A stretch of 64,000 bases of DNA from Mesostigma viride (Eukaryota; Streptophyta; Mesostigmatophyceae; Mesostigmatales; Mesostigmataceae): assembly GCA_009746045.1 (NCBI GenBank), contig RPFO01000575.1, positions 62,001-126,000 of the forward strand, read 5' to 3'. Below, piece after piece: positions 20,493-33,065 of the stretch. The translations under genes and the position numbers were made by a program. The stretch's first letter is position 1. Every line of letters starts with the position of its first letter. A model generated the notes under the pieces. It did not search any database. It was not told where the DNA came from and worked only from the letters and a program-made list of their open reading frames with translations.

Positions 20493-23400
20493 CTAGGCGT
20501 CCCCCCTATGGGGCAGGGTTGCCTGCTTGCCATAGGGGTTCATCAAGTGGTACAACAGCTGATATTGTTCAGCTGCCTGCTGAGGCACTTTAGTGAGTGC
20601 ATCAGCAGCGTTGTGTTTGTCCTCCACGTGACGGGTGGACTCCCAGTAGGTGGACTCCTGTTTAACCCCTAAATGGTCTGGCTGCCGATTTTCCGCCTAA
20701 AACTGAGTTACAGCCGACACGTCGGCCCCTTCTCGGGGGACCAAATGCCGCGAAAACTATTGAGAATTAGGAAACGTTTAGCTGAGAAGATCGAAAGTTT
20801 ATAATTTTCCTCACAGCATGGTACTAGGGTTTGCATACTTCTGACAAAGTTATAGAGGTGTTCTGGCCGGTCAAAGTACAAGGGGTCAGGGTACTTTTTC
20901 ACGTACAACGTGCATTCCGGAAAACGACGACCTGGCCATGGCGGCTTGTGCCCACGCATGGCATTTACGTTTTCGTTCGAATTTTCTGACCAAACTCAGG
21001 AAATTGATTTTATACGTCCTAAAGATGACACAGGCCGATTTTTGGTTCGCGGGAATGCCATTTGATAGGTGTCGGCAGCGTTCTTGCTGGAAAAAACTGC
21101 GATCAGGCCGGACGATAGAAACGTTGACAGCAATACCTTTCCGGCGTATTTTAAAGGATATATTGGTTTCTTTGTACTTTTTATGTTACATAGTAGTCGT
21201 AAACGTGCAATGGTGGCCAGAAATCGCCGAATCCAGCGACCATGCTGCACAACTTTGGTGTGCCGAAATGCGCCATTTTGCGGCCACCGCCTGGGCCAAG
21301 GTAACGCCATCCATGCCTGGTAAAGCTTAATCATCGTTTTCCTATCGATGTTTGACGTCTATATATGCGTTCTAGCTTGTGTAGCACATTCTTTTTGCAT
21401 TATTCATGCTCTTTCTTGACCCTGGCCTGGCCCCTTTCTAAAACACCCTTCTTAGATGCTTCCCTCAGTCAGTTGACCTGCCACAGGGTGATGGTGATAA
21501 GTTTTAGAGGCTGTATGGGTTTTAATACCTCCATATATGTTTGTTATACATTTCCCACACACATATTGCATGAGTGTGAGGCAGTTGGCTGGTCTCTGTG
21601 GCATCATCAAGCATGTAACCGGTGAGTAGAAGCTTCCCATTGTCAGCATGTGCCACCAGGTGTGCTGGCCATCACCTGGCAAGCTATAGCAGCTTAGGCC
21701 TAGTTTATCCTTGCTAGGGCAAGCTGAAATAGGCTTAAAATCACTAGTTTGTTGGTGGCTGCCTCCTAGAATGCATGCCTTGCGTAGGGTATCCGTACCA
21801 CGTTACCTACGTGCATGGACAAGGTGGTACCTGCACATAGGTGCCATGTAAGGGCAGTGTGATGATGCAGTTATGTTTCCCCATCATTGTGGAAGGGAAA
21901 TGTATTGTGTGGCATGGTTGGGGGCCATATTAGTAGGTATTAGTAGGTAGTATGCCCACTCCTACCCCCTTGGTTGCTTTTTACCAACGGTACCCCTATG
22001 GGCTGTACTGGGTGTAACTGCTGGTATACCCACCCAAATGATGACCCCAATGGCTCAAACTGTTCAGCAACTAATTGTTTATCATCCCTGAAGTGGTAGG
22101 TGCCTAGCTCTTACAACATAATTCAAAATGCATATTCTACCAAAAATGAAAACGCTCGTCTTGACCCCCCTGACTTTGACGGCAGTTATACATGGCCTAC
22201 CCTGCATATATGTAAGGTTGTGATATACCAACCCGAAGGGCAACTCATGGACATGCTTGGCCCCCAAGGACAGCCATTGGATATGGGTGGGTTGGATGGC
22301 ATCTGGTTTGCAAAATTGTGAAGTTACAGCCGATGCATCGGCAGTATTTCTGCCCATTTAGGGGTTAAGGACCACCCAGTCAAGATCAGTGTGCACAGCA
22401 TAGGGGTTAGCAAGGAAACTGAGGACTGACTGACTGTCAGTGAGCAAGTGTGCCACCACCCCAGCATTGCTGCCTGCTTGCATCTGCAACCAAACCAGCA
22501 CATGATTCAAGTACCTGGCATGAAGCACTGCTGACACCACTGCCCTGCACTCAGCAGCATTGCTGCTGACAGCCTTGCGTCTATGCAACCGGCTGTACCA
22601 TGAAATGAGAGACAAGGGTGCATCATCATTCTGCACAAAATACAAGCCTGACTCCCTTGCCTGCAACTTGGTAATCTGCCTGGACTCCATGGAACTATCC
22701 ATCATAGCTTGCATGTGAATGGTTTTGTGGAGATCCAGGGAATGCAAGATAAGGGGAGGGCCTTCCTGGAGAGTTTTGGTGATGGCTTTGTGACCTACTT
22801 GCATCAAGACCTCATCATCAACTCTGCTAACCACAGCCAGGTGAGGTGCACAAGTTGAGCACAACCAGGTCCCATGCAGCTTGCCTCTAATGGTGGGACA
22901 GACTCCAGGTTTGATTTTGGTTTGCAAAACCTCCAAGCAACTGTGCATGTAATCATTGGGAGAGTAAAGTGCACACACCCACTGGTTTTGATGCTGCTGG
23001 AGTTGTAACATTGTGCCACAAAATTTCATGGCAGTGGTGCCCAGCTCTACTTGCTTGCCAATTTCAAAATGCTGAGACACTTGTTGTATAAACTCATCTA
23101 CAGCACGCCTTGGCCCAGCAATCAACTGATCATCCCCATGCCACACAAAGGTGAGTATGCCATGAGGGTGTGGGACCACAAAGAAGCAAGGGTCTATGTC
23201 ATCATATCTAGCCCCTAGCTTTTCAAACACAGCCTGAGCTGACATCCTGAAAATGCGAGGAGCTGATTGCAGCCCTTCAACACCTATGTTAGCTTTCAGG
23301 TACTGCTGAGGGATGTGTTTTGCCCAAACTCTGGGAGTGGAGACTACATACACCTGACCATGCCACACTTGTTGTGCTATCTCAGGTGAGCCTTTCAGGA

Positions 23401-23878
23401 AAGCCCTTTTAATGTCTGTAGCCTTACATACATAGTCATCCCCGTCATTGAGATGACCCACAAAGACAGACAGCAAGATTTTAAGAGAGGTCTGCTGAAT
23501 GCCTGGTGTGTACAACTCTGCCTCTGTCAGATCAGTGGTGCCCTTGAACTCTGTCACACAAGGTCTAGCATGGAAAATGACTGACCCATCTGCTGCTGGC
23601 TTATGTTTACACACAAACTTTAGGCGCAAGTGCTTGCACCCTGCAGGCTTTTTGTCAATAGGTGTGACAGGTGGAGTGTGAGAGGGGCTAAGAGGATCTG
23701 GCACTACCCATTCTTCCCTGGCCTTGTTGAAGGCCTCCACCCATTTTAGGAAACCTATGTGTGTGCGACAATCTTGCTCTATCTGTTCATAAGAAAGAGG
23801 AGACATTTTAGCCACATCATGCTTGCCCAAGCCAAAGGAGGTGGGATGAAGTTTTTGGTTATGAACCAAGTCTGCCAC
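20493..23878 (-). pseudogene. pol: B2 pol, 3' half: RT and RNase H, split by a DNA transposon
   Basis: Reverse transcriptase and most of RNase H are in one frame from 23878 down to 22369 (ATDIKRAFLKG, VWHGDDQLIAG, MMDSS, LTDSQS). The remaining RNase H tail, with the ADALTK box, lies at 20493-20665 beyond the TTAA-flanked insertion. Here RT and RNase H are fused without the frameshift seen in B1. Confidence 0.88.
20666..22364. mobile_element. Nonautonomous piggyBac-like DNA transposon (1,699 bp)
   Basis: B1 is uninterrupted at TTTAAGG (10470s). B2 instead has TTAA (20662-20665), then CCCCTAAATGG ... CCCATTTAGGGG, then TTAA (22365-22368). The TTAA duplication and C-rich terminal inverted repeats match piggyBac-type insertion. 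Subterminal GTTACAGCCGA motifs are followed by short palindromes (GCCGACACGTCGGC and GCCGATGCATCGGC) at both ends. No transposase ORF is visible. Confidence 0.8.
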
Positions 23879-23919
23879 ACAGGGTTCTTGCCCTGGGGCA
23901 TACTTGGGGGTAGCAAATT

Positions 23920-25569
23920 TTACAGAAGCAATGTTGGTAGGGAAATTTTGAAATGATTTAGATCAACACCACCCAGGTCCTGGATGGCTAGTCTATCACT
24001 GGAGATAATTACACCAGGGTAAGATAGAAAAGGAGCCCCCAACAAAGCATTCCCTTTATAACCTTCCAATACCTGAAAAGGTGTGGGAATACCAAGTATA
24101 GTCAACATGACCTGACCTTGTACCTTGAGGGATGACTGCCCTGAGAAATCAGCCACATGGTGCCAGGGTGAAGGTTCCAAAGGCATATGGGGCACAGCCA
24201 GTGCACTAATAATGCTGACCTGGGCTTGCGTGTCCACTGCAACCGTAAATGGGCTATTGTCATTCTGCCCAACCTTCCCCACCTTAAGCTGATCCTGCAG
24301 CAGTTTGAGCTTTAGCTCTATGAACTGACTGTAGAATGCGAACAGCTTCTGCTAGGCTGCGTTTGGAAGATGCAGCTAGTGGCTGAGCTGTGTTCACAAT
24401 TGAAGAGGTGAGAGGTTGCTGCTCACCTGTTTTGCCATTGTAACCCTCTGCTGCAGGGGGCCAAGCCTGCAGTGACTGCCTACAATCATCAAGGGTGACC
24501 TGGGTGTCACAGTGGGTGTGGCTCTCACACTCACCAGTGGGTGTTCCAAACAACCACTCACTGGGCAACGCTGGGATGCCAGGCAACTGTACAGGGCTGT
24601 CGGCCAACAGCTCTTCCTCCTCTGCCACGTCTGACACAGTTGGAAAATACAATTTCATCCTGTGAGGTGAACACCTGTGAATCTTTCCCGTGTCATTGTG
24701 GTTAACCAGCACTGTCCTGCCAGTGGTATTAAACTTTAGGATGGTGGCTGGCCCATGCCAGGTACCCACCTTGCCTAGTCCCGACTCCTTGTAGAATAGG
24801 ACCTGATCCCCTTCTCTGAAGGTGGGACGTGGATGCTTTGCATCCTTAACAGCTAACCTGCTAGCTGTATGTGCTCGCTGTGCATTGTATAGGGCTAGTA
24901 CCTCAGGTGGATAAATGCCTGCATGCAATCCATCTGGTGTAATGATCACCCCTTGTGGGGTTTTCATGAGTGGCCTCCTGTTGAGGACTTGGCACAGCCT
25001 GGTTGACCACAGAGCTCTGTCAGCATATGACCCACTGTCAGCCAGCAGATTACCATCTTCCTTGGCTACAAGGGTTTTAATGGACCTGATGGCCCTTTCA
25101 ATAATGCCTTGTCTCTCATGATGTTCTATAGCCCAGCCAGATCAATAGCCTCACACCCTGGTTCATTGGCAAGACACGTGAACTGCTGATCCAGTAACAA
25201 TGCCTCCACAGGGTAGTACCTGGCCTGAGCAATCAAGAGAGCCCTGAGCAACTGTGTCTTGTCCATTCCAGGTAATGGTTCAATGGTTGTGTACCGTGAC
25301 CATGCATCTTTAAGTGCCAAGTAAGATTGTCCTTTTATACGAAAGACATCTCCTACCACCCTGCCCTTGCACTTAGGTGGGGTAGCTACATGCCACTTAG
25401 GGGGTTTGGGTGCATTGAACTGACAATGCTGGCAGTGGGATCTGACCACCTGGCAAGCACGTCTGAGTGCTGCCCCCCCTATTGCTGCTGCCACCACCTC
25501 TGCACTCACTTCATGCCCATAAAGGAAGTGCAACTGCAAAGCAAGCTCCTGAATACTGATATGAGCATC
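23920..25569 (-). pseudogene. pol: B2 pol, 5' part: integrase and retropepsin-like domains (frameshifted)
   Basis: Integrase from the zinc cluster (near 25500) through the DD-E region lies at 25126-25569, its C-terminal part at 24284-24967, and the retropepsin-like domain at 23920-24282 (VAVDTQAQVSII, NALLGAPFL). An extra base near 24283 and short indels near 23935 and 25125 break the frame. The 5' end abuts A3 at GCATC; gag resumes at 36168. Confidence 0.87.
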
Positions 25570-26184
25570 AGTTGTATGAGAGTGAATGCCACGAATTCCG
25601 CCATGGTTCTTGCAGGAAGTTGCCTTTATTAATAACAAGGAAACACAGACGTAAGTCACGTCACTTCCAAGACTGCACGCAGCACAGACGACAGGGTCGC
25701 AGTGCCAAGAGAACGTGCACGCAAGAACTGGCGTCCTAGAGCTACCAAGTCACACATATAGGTTGCTAGGGACGCGTCCAAGTATTCAGCTGCACTGTCA
25801 CAGCTGAACTGTCAATCAATTGATTACACAGACTCTGGCACGCCTTTGGCGCGCAGATCTATCAATTGTCCATACGGCTAGTCCTGTGGACCTATCCGTA
25901 CACTGCTCAGCATCAATTGTCTCATAGGTCCTGGCGCGCTACAGCGCCTACCTATCAATTGACCATCAAGTCCTGTACAAGTCCTGTCAACGTCCTGCGG
26001 ACTATCAAAGTGACACTTGTACATCCTGTGTCCGTACGCGCCCACAGTGGCGCGCCGGGTACTGTCGGCACAGCCTAGGAAACGTCATAACTTTTACGTT
26101 CCTTAACCAAATGAGGCGTTCAAGGTGCCGTTGGAAAGAGCGTAACAATCTCTATCCATCTAACGTAAATCCTTTACGTTAACT
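25570..26184 (-). repeat. 3' LTR of A3
   Basis: 615 bp, plus-strand ends AGTTGTATGAG and TTAACT. It lacks the 4-bp GGCC and a 2-bp insertion present in the partner LTR. Confidence 0.93.
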
Positions 26185-27133
26185 CCAATCCCTTCTTTTC
26201 TTTAGGGATCACATCCCCTGCCAGGGACCCTTGAAGTAGCTTGAAATGTCCTTCACTCCAGCTTGAAGCTTGAACAGATGTCTTTAATGGCCATTGCCAT
26301 TCCCCCAGCCTTTCTTTTAAGGAACTGGAAAAGAAACAGATCTGCCACAGGGAAAACCATTCCATGAGAAATGGATAAAAACCTATGGAAGTGGCATTAC
26401 AGAGTACCACCAGATATTAGAAGCACACAAAATTAAATACATACAGGTTAATTCTATGAGGTCTTCTCCAGGAATTAATCCCATCACCTCGGTAGAGCCT
26501 CCAGTACAATGACCTTCTGGCGGTGAGTTACATTAATCCCAGATACTAATCCCATAAAACCCAGTACATATTCAATATAAGTACAATAAATCCATGACAA
26601 TTAAAATACCACTTGACAAAGTAAGGCGTATTACAATAGTTTGCCTGTCATTCTCTCAACAGGGGTCTATTGGCGCCCGTCTTACGGCGCCCGTCTACTT
26701 GCCAGATGGTAAACTGCCACAGCAAACAAATGACAAAATGAAACACATAGGCAACAATTAAATCCTGCCCTGGGGAACTAGGGAAGTCTGAACAGGCAAA
26801 CACCTGAACAGGCCAGCTTGTAGAAACATAATACCAGGGAATCGAACCCCGCCCTATAAACCCCAGAATAAAGGTTCCCAGACCATTGTGAGAAGTATGT
26901 ACAAATATACATTTCTTTTAAAATAGAATACATGGTCTGTAATGGACCTGTCAACCTTGTGTAGTCAACAGCATGAACCCCAGCCAAAACCTGGCTGTAT
27001 CCTGATTAAAATCAGAGTGAGTGTACCATGGTCCATGAGCCTTAGTACAGACTAAAATACAGGTATTATGCCAGTCACAATGCTGACACTACCACACAAT
27101 CTGCTCTCCAATGCCCTATAACCAGGCACCAGC
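26185..27133 (-). other. 3' noncoding region of A3
   Basis: Matches 6066-7016 of A1, including the T-arm-like B-box hairpin near 26838-26856. No gene is supported. Confidence 0.6.
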
Positions 27134-30100
27134 TTAGACAGCTTGCTGAGATGGGTCCATCAGAGACTGAAGAACCTTGTATTGCACTGCTGCCTTCTGC
27201 ACTAGCTTGGTCAAAGCATCAGCAGGATTGTCAACCCCAGGGATATGCTCAATATTGGCCAAGGAGGACAATTCCTTAAGAAGGAGATAATCCAAGTCCC
27301 TACTTCTGGCCATCTGCCTGTGCACAAACTGCACCATCCCCATGGAGTCTGTTTTTAGAAGAGTGGTAACCTGAAGTGGCCAAGGAGTGTTAGAAGTCAT
27401 CTGATGAAGCAACTCCTTCAGATAAAGGCTTGTGTGAATGCCTTCACAAATAGCCCTGCATTCTGCCACATCACTGCTGACAGCCACCCGTTTGTGCAGG
27501 CGACTAAACCAGCTCACCAAACTCCCCAGGCCTTCCTGTCTGAGCACAAAGAGCCCTGCAGCCCTGCCCCTGACCTTGGAGACCTGCCTGCTGTCCATTG
27601 AGCTATCCACATACAGCTCCATGCAAATGGGTTGTGATAAATCCACTGCAGACAACAGAATGCCAGATGAAGCCCTGACCTGATCAGCCACCTTGGCAGA
27701 CCCTAGCTCCACCAGCATGTCATCAGGCAACCTGGCTATGACCATAAGGTCTGGCCTGGAAATGCCTGCCACCCAAGCAACCATGCCCCTCACCATGGGA
27801 CACAGTGCCTGTGTGATGGTTGGAGGAAGCTTGCTAATGAGGGTCTCTTGATAATCATTGCCCCCCACCAGCAGCATACGCCACTCCCCCCCTTCTTCAC
27901 CAGTGTGGCCTCCATGCCCACAAACAGCAGAGGCTCATTCTCCACCTGCCATTGCTCCCTACCCAGAGGAAACTTGGACTTAATGATGGAGATCAGCTCC
28001 TTAAGCCACGACGTGGGAGCTATCAGATGTAGGTCATCCCCGTGCAGCGAAGCATACACTGGTAGGCCTTCCCATTGCCCCAGAAACAGACAGGGGTCTA
28101 CAGGAGAGACCTTCAAGTTGCAATGCTCCTTCAGGAAACGGTTGAGAGTCTCCCTCCAGATTATTGGACTTGACCTCAGGCCCTCCAGGCCCTTGAGGAT
28201 TTTAAGGAACTCCGTGTGGATGTCCCTTTTCCATACAGCAGGCACCCTAACATAGAAAGGCGTCTTGCCCTCCCACTTTTCCTGTGCCACATCTGCATCC
28301 CCTCCAGAAATGCCCTCTTGAAGTCTACCACCACTGAGCCATAGTCCAAGCCCTTGTTGAGAAGGCCTAGAAATACACACAGCAGCAGCCTCCAAGTATC
28401 ATGCAGCATGCCAGGGGTATACAACTCCTCAGCAGTGCACTCACCAGTACCCTTGAACTCATTCAGCACTGGCCTGACATGTGGTACCTTGACCCCGTCC
28501 ACCTCCTTCATCTTGATGACAAACTTGAGCTTGAGTAGACGTCGTGCAGGAGGCAGGTCATTGACAGGTTCCACGCATTTCTTGGAGATCCAGTCCTCCC
28601 CAGATTTAATCAGACCCAGTGTGACCTGGGGACACATAATGGGAGAGGACATGAGCTTCACCAGGCCTTGGTAGTTGATAGGGCTGTGTCCAGCAAGTGA
28701 GTGAGGACCAATGCCCAAACTGCTTGGATGACTAGCAGCTGGCAGTATGAGGTCATCAACCAAGGGCTCCTGCCCCTGGCACACTTGCACACGCTTAACC
28801 GTCCTGGTTACTGCACGTGATAGGTGAGTGGTCCTGAAATTAATCAGTGGGACCTGACCAGCCCCTTCCTTAGTCAGGAGAGAGGACGTGATCACTACCC
28901 CATCCTGGCATAGGAAATTCTGCCCCAGAAGAGCAGGTCCTTGATAGCCCTCCAAGACACAAAAAGCAGTGTCCTGTCCAAGGATAGGAATGAATACCTC
29001 ACCCAGTACCTTCACGTGTACCCCGCCACTGAAGTCAGACACAAACTGATAGCTGGGTTCAGTCATGCTGTACCCTGCTGCAGCCCTGGTCCCAATGATG
29101 GAAACCTGAGAATTAGTGTCTACCTCTAAGGCAGTGTCCAGCCCCAGATTGCCATGCCACCTGAGCTTGGCTACCTTGGGCTGCTTCTTGGCCCTTTGTA
29201 GAGCCCCAATCAATCCAGCCAAACTTGTCCCCCTGGGCTTGGTTAGTGCCTTGGGCTTGACAGTTGACTCCCCAGCTGTTGACCTTGCAGCCTGTTCAAC
29301 AAGTACCTCTGCAACCTGGCCAGGGCTGACAGATTCCCCTGCAACAGATGTGGTCGTTGCGTCAGTGATGTCACTTGGGACCTGAAAATCCTGCAGATCC
29401 TGTGAGCCTTGTGCCTGACTGCCCTCATTCATCAGGTTAGGCTTGACATATGACCAACTCAGCCGGTGCACATGCTTTGGTTCGTCCTCCATGCTGACCA
29501 AGCATGCGTGGCTAGCTTCATCAACCTGGGTAACCACCCCAGGACTCCAGCTACCACGTTTGCCATAAAGGCTAGGTTCCTTCCAAGCTAGGACCTTCTG
29601 ACCCACTTGTGGCTCCAGCATCTTCCAACCCCGGTCCTTCTCCCTCAGCTTGGCAAAGGTGACATGTGCAGCATGTTTCCAGCCCTCCAGCACATGTGGT
29701 GGGCACAGGCCATGATATAGACCCATTGGGCTGACAGCAACTCCATCATAGTAGAAGTTAACCCTGCTGTTCAGCTGCTGCTCCACGTTCCTCAGCCATG
29801 CACTCCTGACAAGTGCAGGTGCAGACAAGGGTACCCAGTCTTCAGAGATGATCAATTTCTTGACCTCCTGGATTGCCCTCTCGATAGCACCCTGCTGCCC
29901 ATGAGCCTCCCTAGGTGTAACCAGCAACTCAGGAAGGGTAGGATCACCCTTGAGATGCTGAAACTGCATGTCCACCTGGATCCTTGTGGTAGGAAACTTG
30001 GCTCTTACATTCTGCAGGGCAGCCAGCAAGTACCTGTTCTTCATAGAAGGTAAATGCTCCAGCACCTTGTATTTTGTGTACCTGTCCACGCACACCAACA

Positions 30101-30617
30101 GTTGCATGCCCCTGATGTGTTGGATATCACACTGCAGATCACCAATGCTCTGAGGTAGAGCTTTGGCATGTGATTTCCTGGGCTTGTTGGAGGACAACTG
30201 GCACTTACACCGTGAGGCAGCTTGCTGACACGCCTTAAGAAGGGGTGCCCTGCCCATACGGAAGGCAAAGTTGTTTGACAGAGAAGTGGCATGCCCAAAC
30301 ATGTTGTGGATTCGGGCACCCAACTCCTGGTACACAGAGGAAGCAGTCCCTGGCACAGTCAGGACTGTGCTGTCAGGTTGTCCAGCATCACCATGCTGAC
30401 TTCCATCCTGTTCTGACTCAGAGCCTGAGTCACCCTGCTCATGCCCAACACCTGGACCGCCAGCAGGGACCACATGCATACCACCAGAGGCCTTCACACC
30501 CCTCTGTGGTTGTACATTGGTTTCTCTCAAAATGAGAGGTCCACCCTCGTGCCCAGCACGAGGATGCATGGGGTCAGACATTCTTACAGCTGCACCAGCT
30601 GTCAAGGACGTCTTCAT
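27134..30617 (-). CDS. pol: Pol of A3: integrase, retropepsin-like, RT, RNase H (two frame breaks)
   Basis: Near-identical to A1 pol: integrase, then EVDTNSQVSII, then RT with LHGDDLHLI, then RNase H. Two minus-one breaks occur. One is after FKRAFLEG (near 28310), where A3 has G4 and A1 has G5. The other is at the G7 run (27894-27900) shared with A1. The junction with gag lacks one A relative to A1 (AGGGGG versus AAGGGGG), so the in-frame UGA arrangement of A1 is also broken here by one base. Confidence 0.88.
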
Positions 30618-30757
30618 AGGAACCTGTACCTCTCCAGGTGACCTGGGGCCACCCTGAACCTGGAGATCACCCTCTTGTTGCCCAGATATAAAATCTGCAT
30701 TGGAGCACCTGGCCTCCCCCTGGGTGAATTAAGGTGTGTAGGGGTTGCCTCAGACAG

Positions 30758-31873
30758 TCACTGCTCCTTGTTGTCTTCTTGCTGACTGCCCTTTGAAGGC
30801 TGGCCTGCCTGGGACTTGTTGTTGTTCTTGTTGTTGTTGTTGTTATTCTTGTTGCTGCCCTGGCCCTGGGTCTTCTTGAAGCTGGGACACTCCTTCTTGA
30901 TGTGCCCCCACCCCTTGCACAGGTAGCACTGGATCTTTGACTTGCCCTGGCCACTGCCCCCGTTGTCAGACGCGTTGCCCTGCTTGGGCTGACCACCCAC
31001 CCGCCTGAACACCGACTTGGAGTGTGACCTCCTGTCAGGGTCGGGTGAATGATTGGCCTTCCGCTTGTTATGGTTGCCCCTACGCCCTCCTTGGCTTCTG
31101 TCAGCCTCGGACGATTTGGAGCCACCCTGGGTACGCCCACCTGCCTGGGTAGCCTTCACTGCTGGCACTCCACCCTCAAACAGCTCCTCTGCCTCGAGTG
31201 CTTGTTTGATTATGACCTTGTAGGCCTTGAGGGTTGAGTGTGGGGCACACATGACCTTTAAGGAGCCACGTGTCGCCTTATCCAGCCCAGAAACCTTGAG
31301 CCAGTTGGTCAGGGCTATGTTATCAGCAACATTAAAGCCATGAGCCCTGCCCTCCTCAACCATTTTACAATAGTTGAGAAAGTTCTGGATCAGGTCCCCC
31401 TTGACCTCCCACCCCTGGTATTTATCCTGCCAATGGATCCCCACTTTCTTCCTCTGATCCTCTAGCAGTTCCTTTAACTCTGCCACGTAGCTTGACCAGG
31501 CCTTGTTGGCCTTCTTACACTCTCTAGTGAGGTCCTTGATCTGATCTGTACATTTGCCAAAAGTCTGGCTACCTATCCAGATCTGGTAATAGTTTGTACC
31601 ACCGTACAAACTTGGAAACCCCTCTAGCCCCTCCACAAACTCCTCAGCCTGTTTGGGCTTTGTGTCTGACGTGACAGGTTGTAGTTGATTCACAATAAGC
31701 AAACCCTGGGTAGTGAGATCATAGCCAAGAACAGCTTGTGTATTATTATTATGCAAAGGGAGATTGGTGATCTCTCCGGTGACCCCCACGTCATCTACGT
31801 GAGCGGTCCCACTACCAGCACCACCACCATTCCCACTGGCTGGGGCACCTTTGCTACGGCGCCCGTCTGCCAT
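30758..31873 (-). CDS. gag: Gag of A3
   Basis: 371 residues with the same capsid-like region and CCHC knuckle as A1. A longer (AAC)n-encoded Asn run near 30830 makes it slightly longer. It ends at the same CAG TGA CTG context. Confidence 0.93.
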   Translation of the reverse strand: MADGRRSKGAPASGNGGGAGSGTAHVDDVGVTGEITNLPLHNNNTQAVLGYDLTTQGLLIVNQLQPVTSDTKPKQAEEFVEGLEGFPSLYGGTNYYQIWIGSQTFGKCTDQIKDLTRECKKANKAWSSYVAELKELLEDQRKKVGIHWQDKYQGWEVKGDLIQNFLNYCKMVEEGRAHGFNVADNIALTNWLKVSGLDKATRGSLKVMCAPHSTLKAYKVIIKQALEAEELFEGGVPAVKATQAGGRTQGGSKSSEADRSQGGRRGNHNKRKANHSPDPDRRSHSKSVFRRVGGQPKQGNASDNGGSGQGKSKIQCYLCKGWGHIKKECPSFKKTQGQGSNKNNNNNNKNNNKSQAGQPSKGSQQEDNKEQ

Positions 31874-31903
31874 TCTGCACTACAAGCTATTCAAAAACAC
31901 CTC

Positions 31904-32647
31904 TGTCAAATATCTAGCGATGTTTCTCTACTTTTGTCACGCATTATGTTATCACGCATTATATGCGGGGAAAATTGACGCCGTCAGCTAGGTGTTTATT
32001 TACACGATTTGTTGTTGGGTTTGCATCCCTATTAATTGCACCCACAGGTCGTTGACTAGTTTAATATCATATACAATGTTTGAGTGTACTAAAATCCGAA
32101 TGATGTTGCTCGGAAAACAGCAAGCGTTACCTGTCAGCACCGTTACAGGTGCCGTAATTTACATCGGCTCTCTCCGGATCAGATCAGGTCCGCAGTTTGT
32201 GGTGCCGCCCTGGAGGCGATAGGACTTTGAGCCTATCAGACCACACACACAATGTACCATGATGTGGACAATAGATTACAGGCTGCAAAGTCGTTATTAT
32301 CTAGTGTTCTTTCCGTGGTTGTAGAGACGCTAAGCTGCAGTGCCGTCAGATGTAAATCAACGGTGCATAATGCATTAGCCGCCACTACTTTGTGTTCCTA
32401 GAGTTGTTTGCTTGCCTAGCCGTGTGTGGCCCCGACCCAGTGTTGGTCGTGTGACCCTGCCCAGTGTTGGCATTGTCATTTGCCCTGGCCCAGTGTTGGC
32501 TATGGTAGACTGCGCCCAGTGTTGGCCGCACCGTGTTTTCCACTCTCAGTAAACGTATTTTAATACAAGAAGTCTTTTCCATACACTTGTGCAATATCTG
32601 GGTCATAACAGGCAAAAGATCTTTCCTCCGAGCCCCGGTTTCTGACA
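31904..32647 (+). repeat. 5' LTR of element C
   Basis: 744 bp, no difference noticed from the 3' LTR by eye, which implies a very young insertion. Four spaced copies of CCCAGTGTTGG lie at 32436-32525. Confidence 0.94.
32436..32525 (+). repeat. Four spaced CCCAGTGTTGG motifs in the C LTR
   Basis: Eleven-base units separated by 13 to 18 bp, repeated in the other LTR (34457-34546). They could be enhancer-like binding sites; nothing in the sequence proves it. Confidence 0.6.
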
Positions 32648-32657
32648 TGGTATCGAG
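32648..32657 (+). promoter_or_regulatory. Primer-binding site of element C
   Basis: TGGTATCGAG directly follows the LTR. TGGTATC-type sites commonly pair with the 3' end of initiator tRNA-Met in copia elements. Confidence 0.7.
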
Positions 32658-32666
32658 TAGCGAGTG

Positions 32667-33065
32667 ATGCCTATGAACCCATATTTTCCAATTCCCAACG
32701 ACCGCAACCTGAGATCTGGAATTGAGCTTTTTCAATTTCCCGAAGAATCTTGCCCAGACTACCTCGCAAGAGCAAATCTGCTTTTTGCCCAAGTTGAAGA
32801 CATCTTCCCGGGCGTGTTTCCTGAATCTGCCTACTGCCGCTGGCTCCTGCGTGGCATTCGACAAGAATTTTTCAACTGTGTGTGTTTCAGCGAACTTCCA
32901 GACTTTTCAATCAGAAATCTACAGGATCTGCTCGACAACAACGCAGTATCTCTGGAGAGATTAAATCACACTTTACTTCACATTACAAATCTCCAACGCA
33001 ATCAAGAACATGTCGGGAGGTGCGCCAGCTGTGGCACGAGAAGTCAAGGAGAGCAGCGTTCTTAG
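32667..33065 (+). CDS. Small ORF ahead of gag in element C
   Basis: About 132 residues, opening MPMNPYFPIPNDR. It overlaps the gag start by 56 bp in another frame. I do not recognise it. Its pre-gag position parallels ORF0 of family A, but no sequence similarity is visible. Confidence 0.5.
   Translation: MPMNPYFPIPNDRNLRSGIELFQFPEESCPDYLARANLLFAQVEDIFPGVFPESAYCRWLLRGIRQEFFNCVCFSELPDFSIRNLQDLLDNNAVSLERLNHTLLHITNLQRNQEHVGRCASCGTRSQGEQRS

Noticed and set aside
20938-22321. Small ORFs inside the TTAA-flanked element
   Set aside because: None shows a transposase motif or conservation; the element is best seen as nonautonomous.
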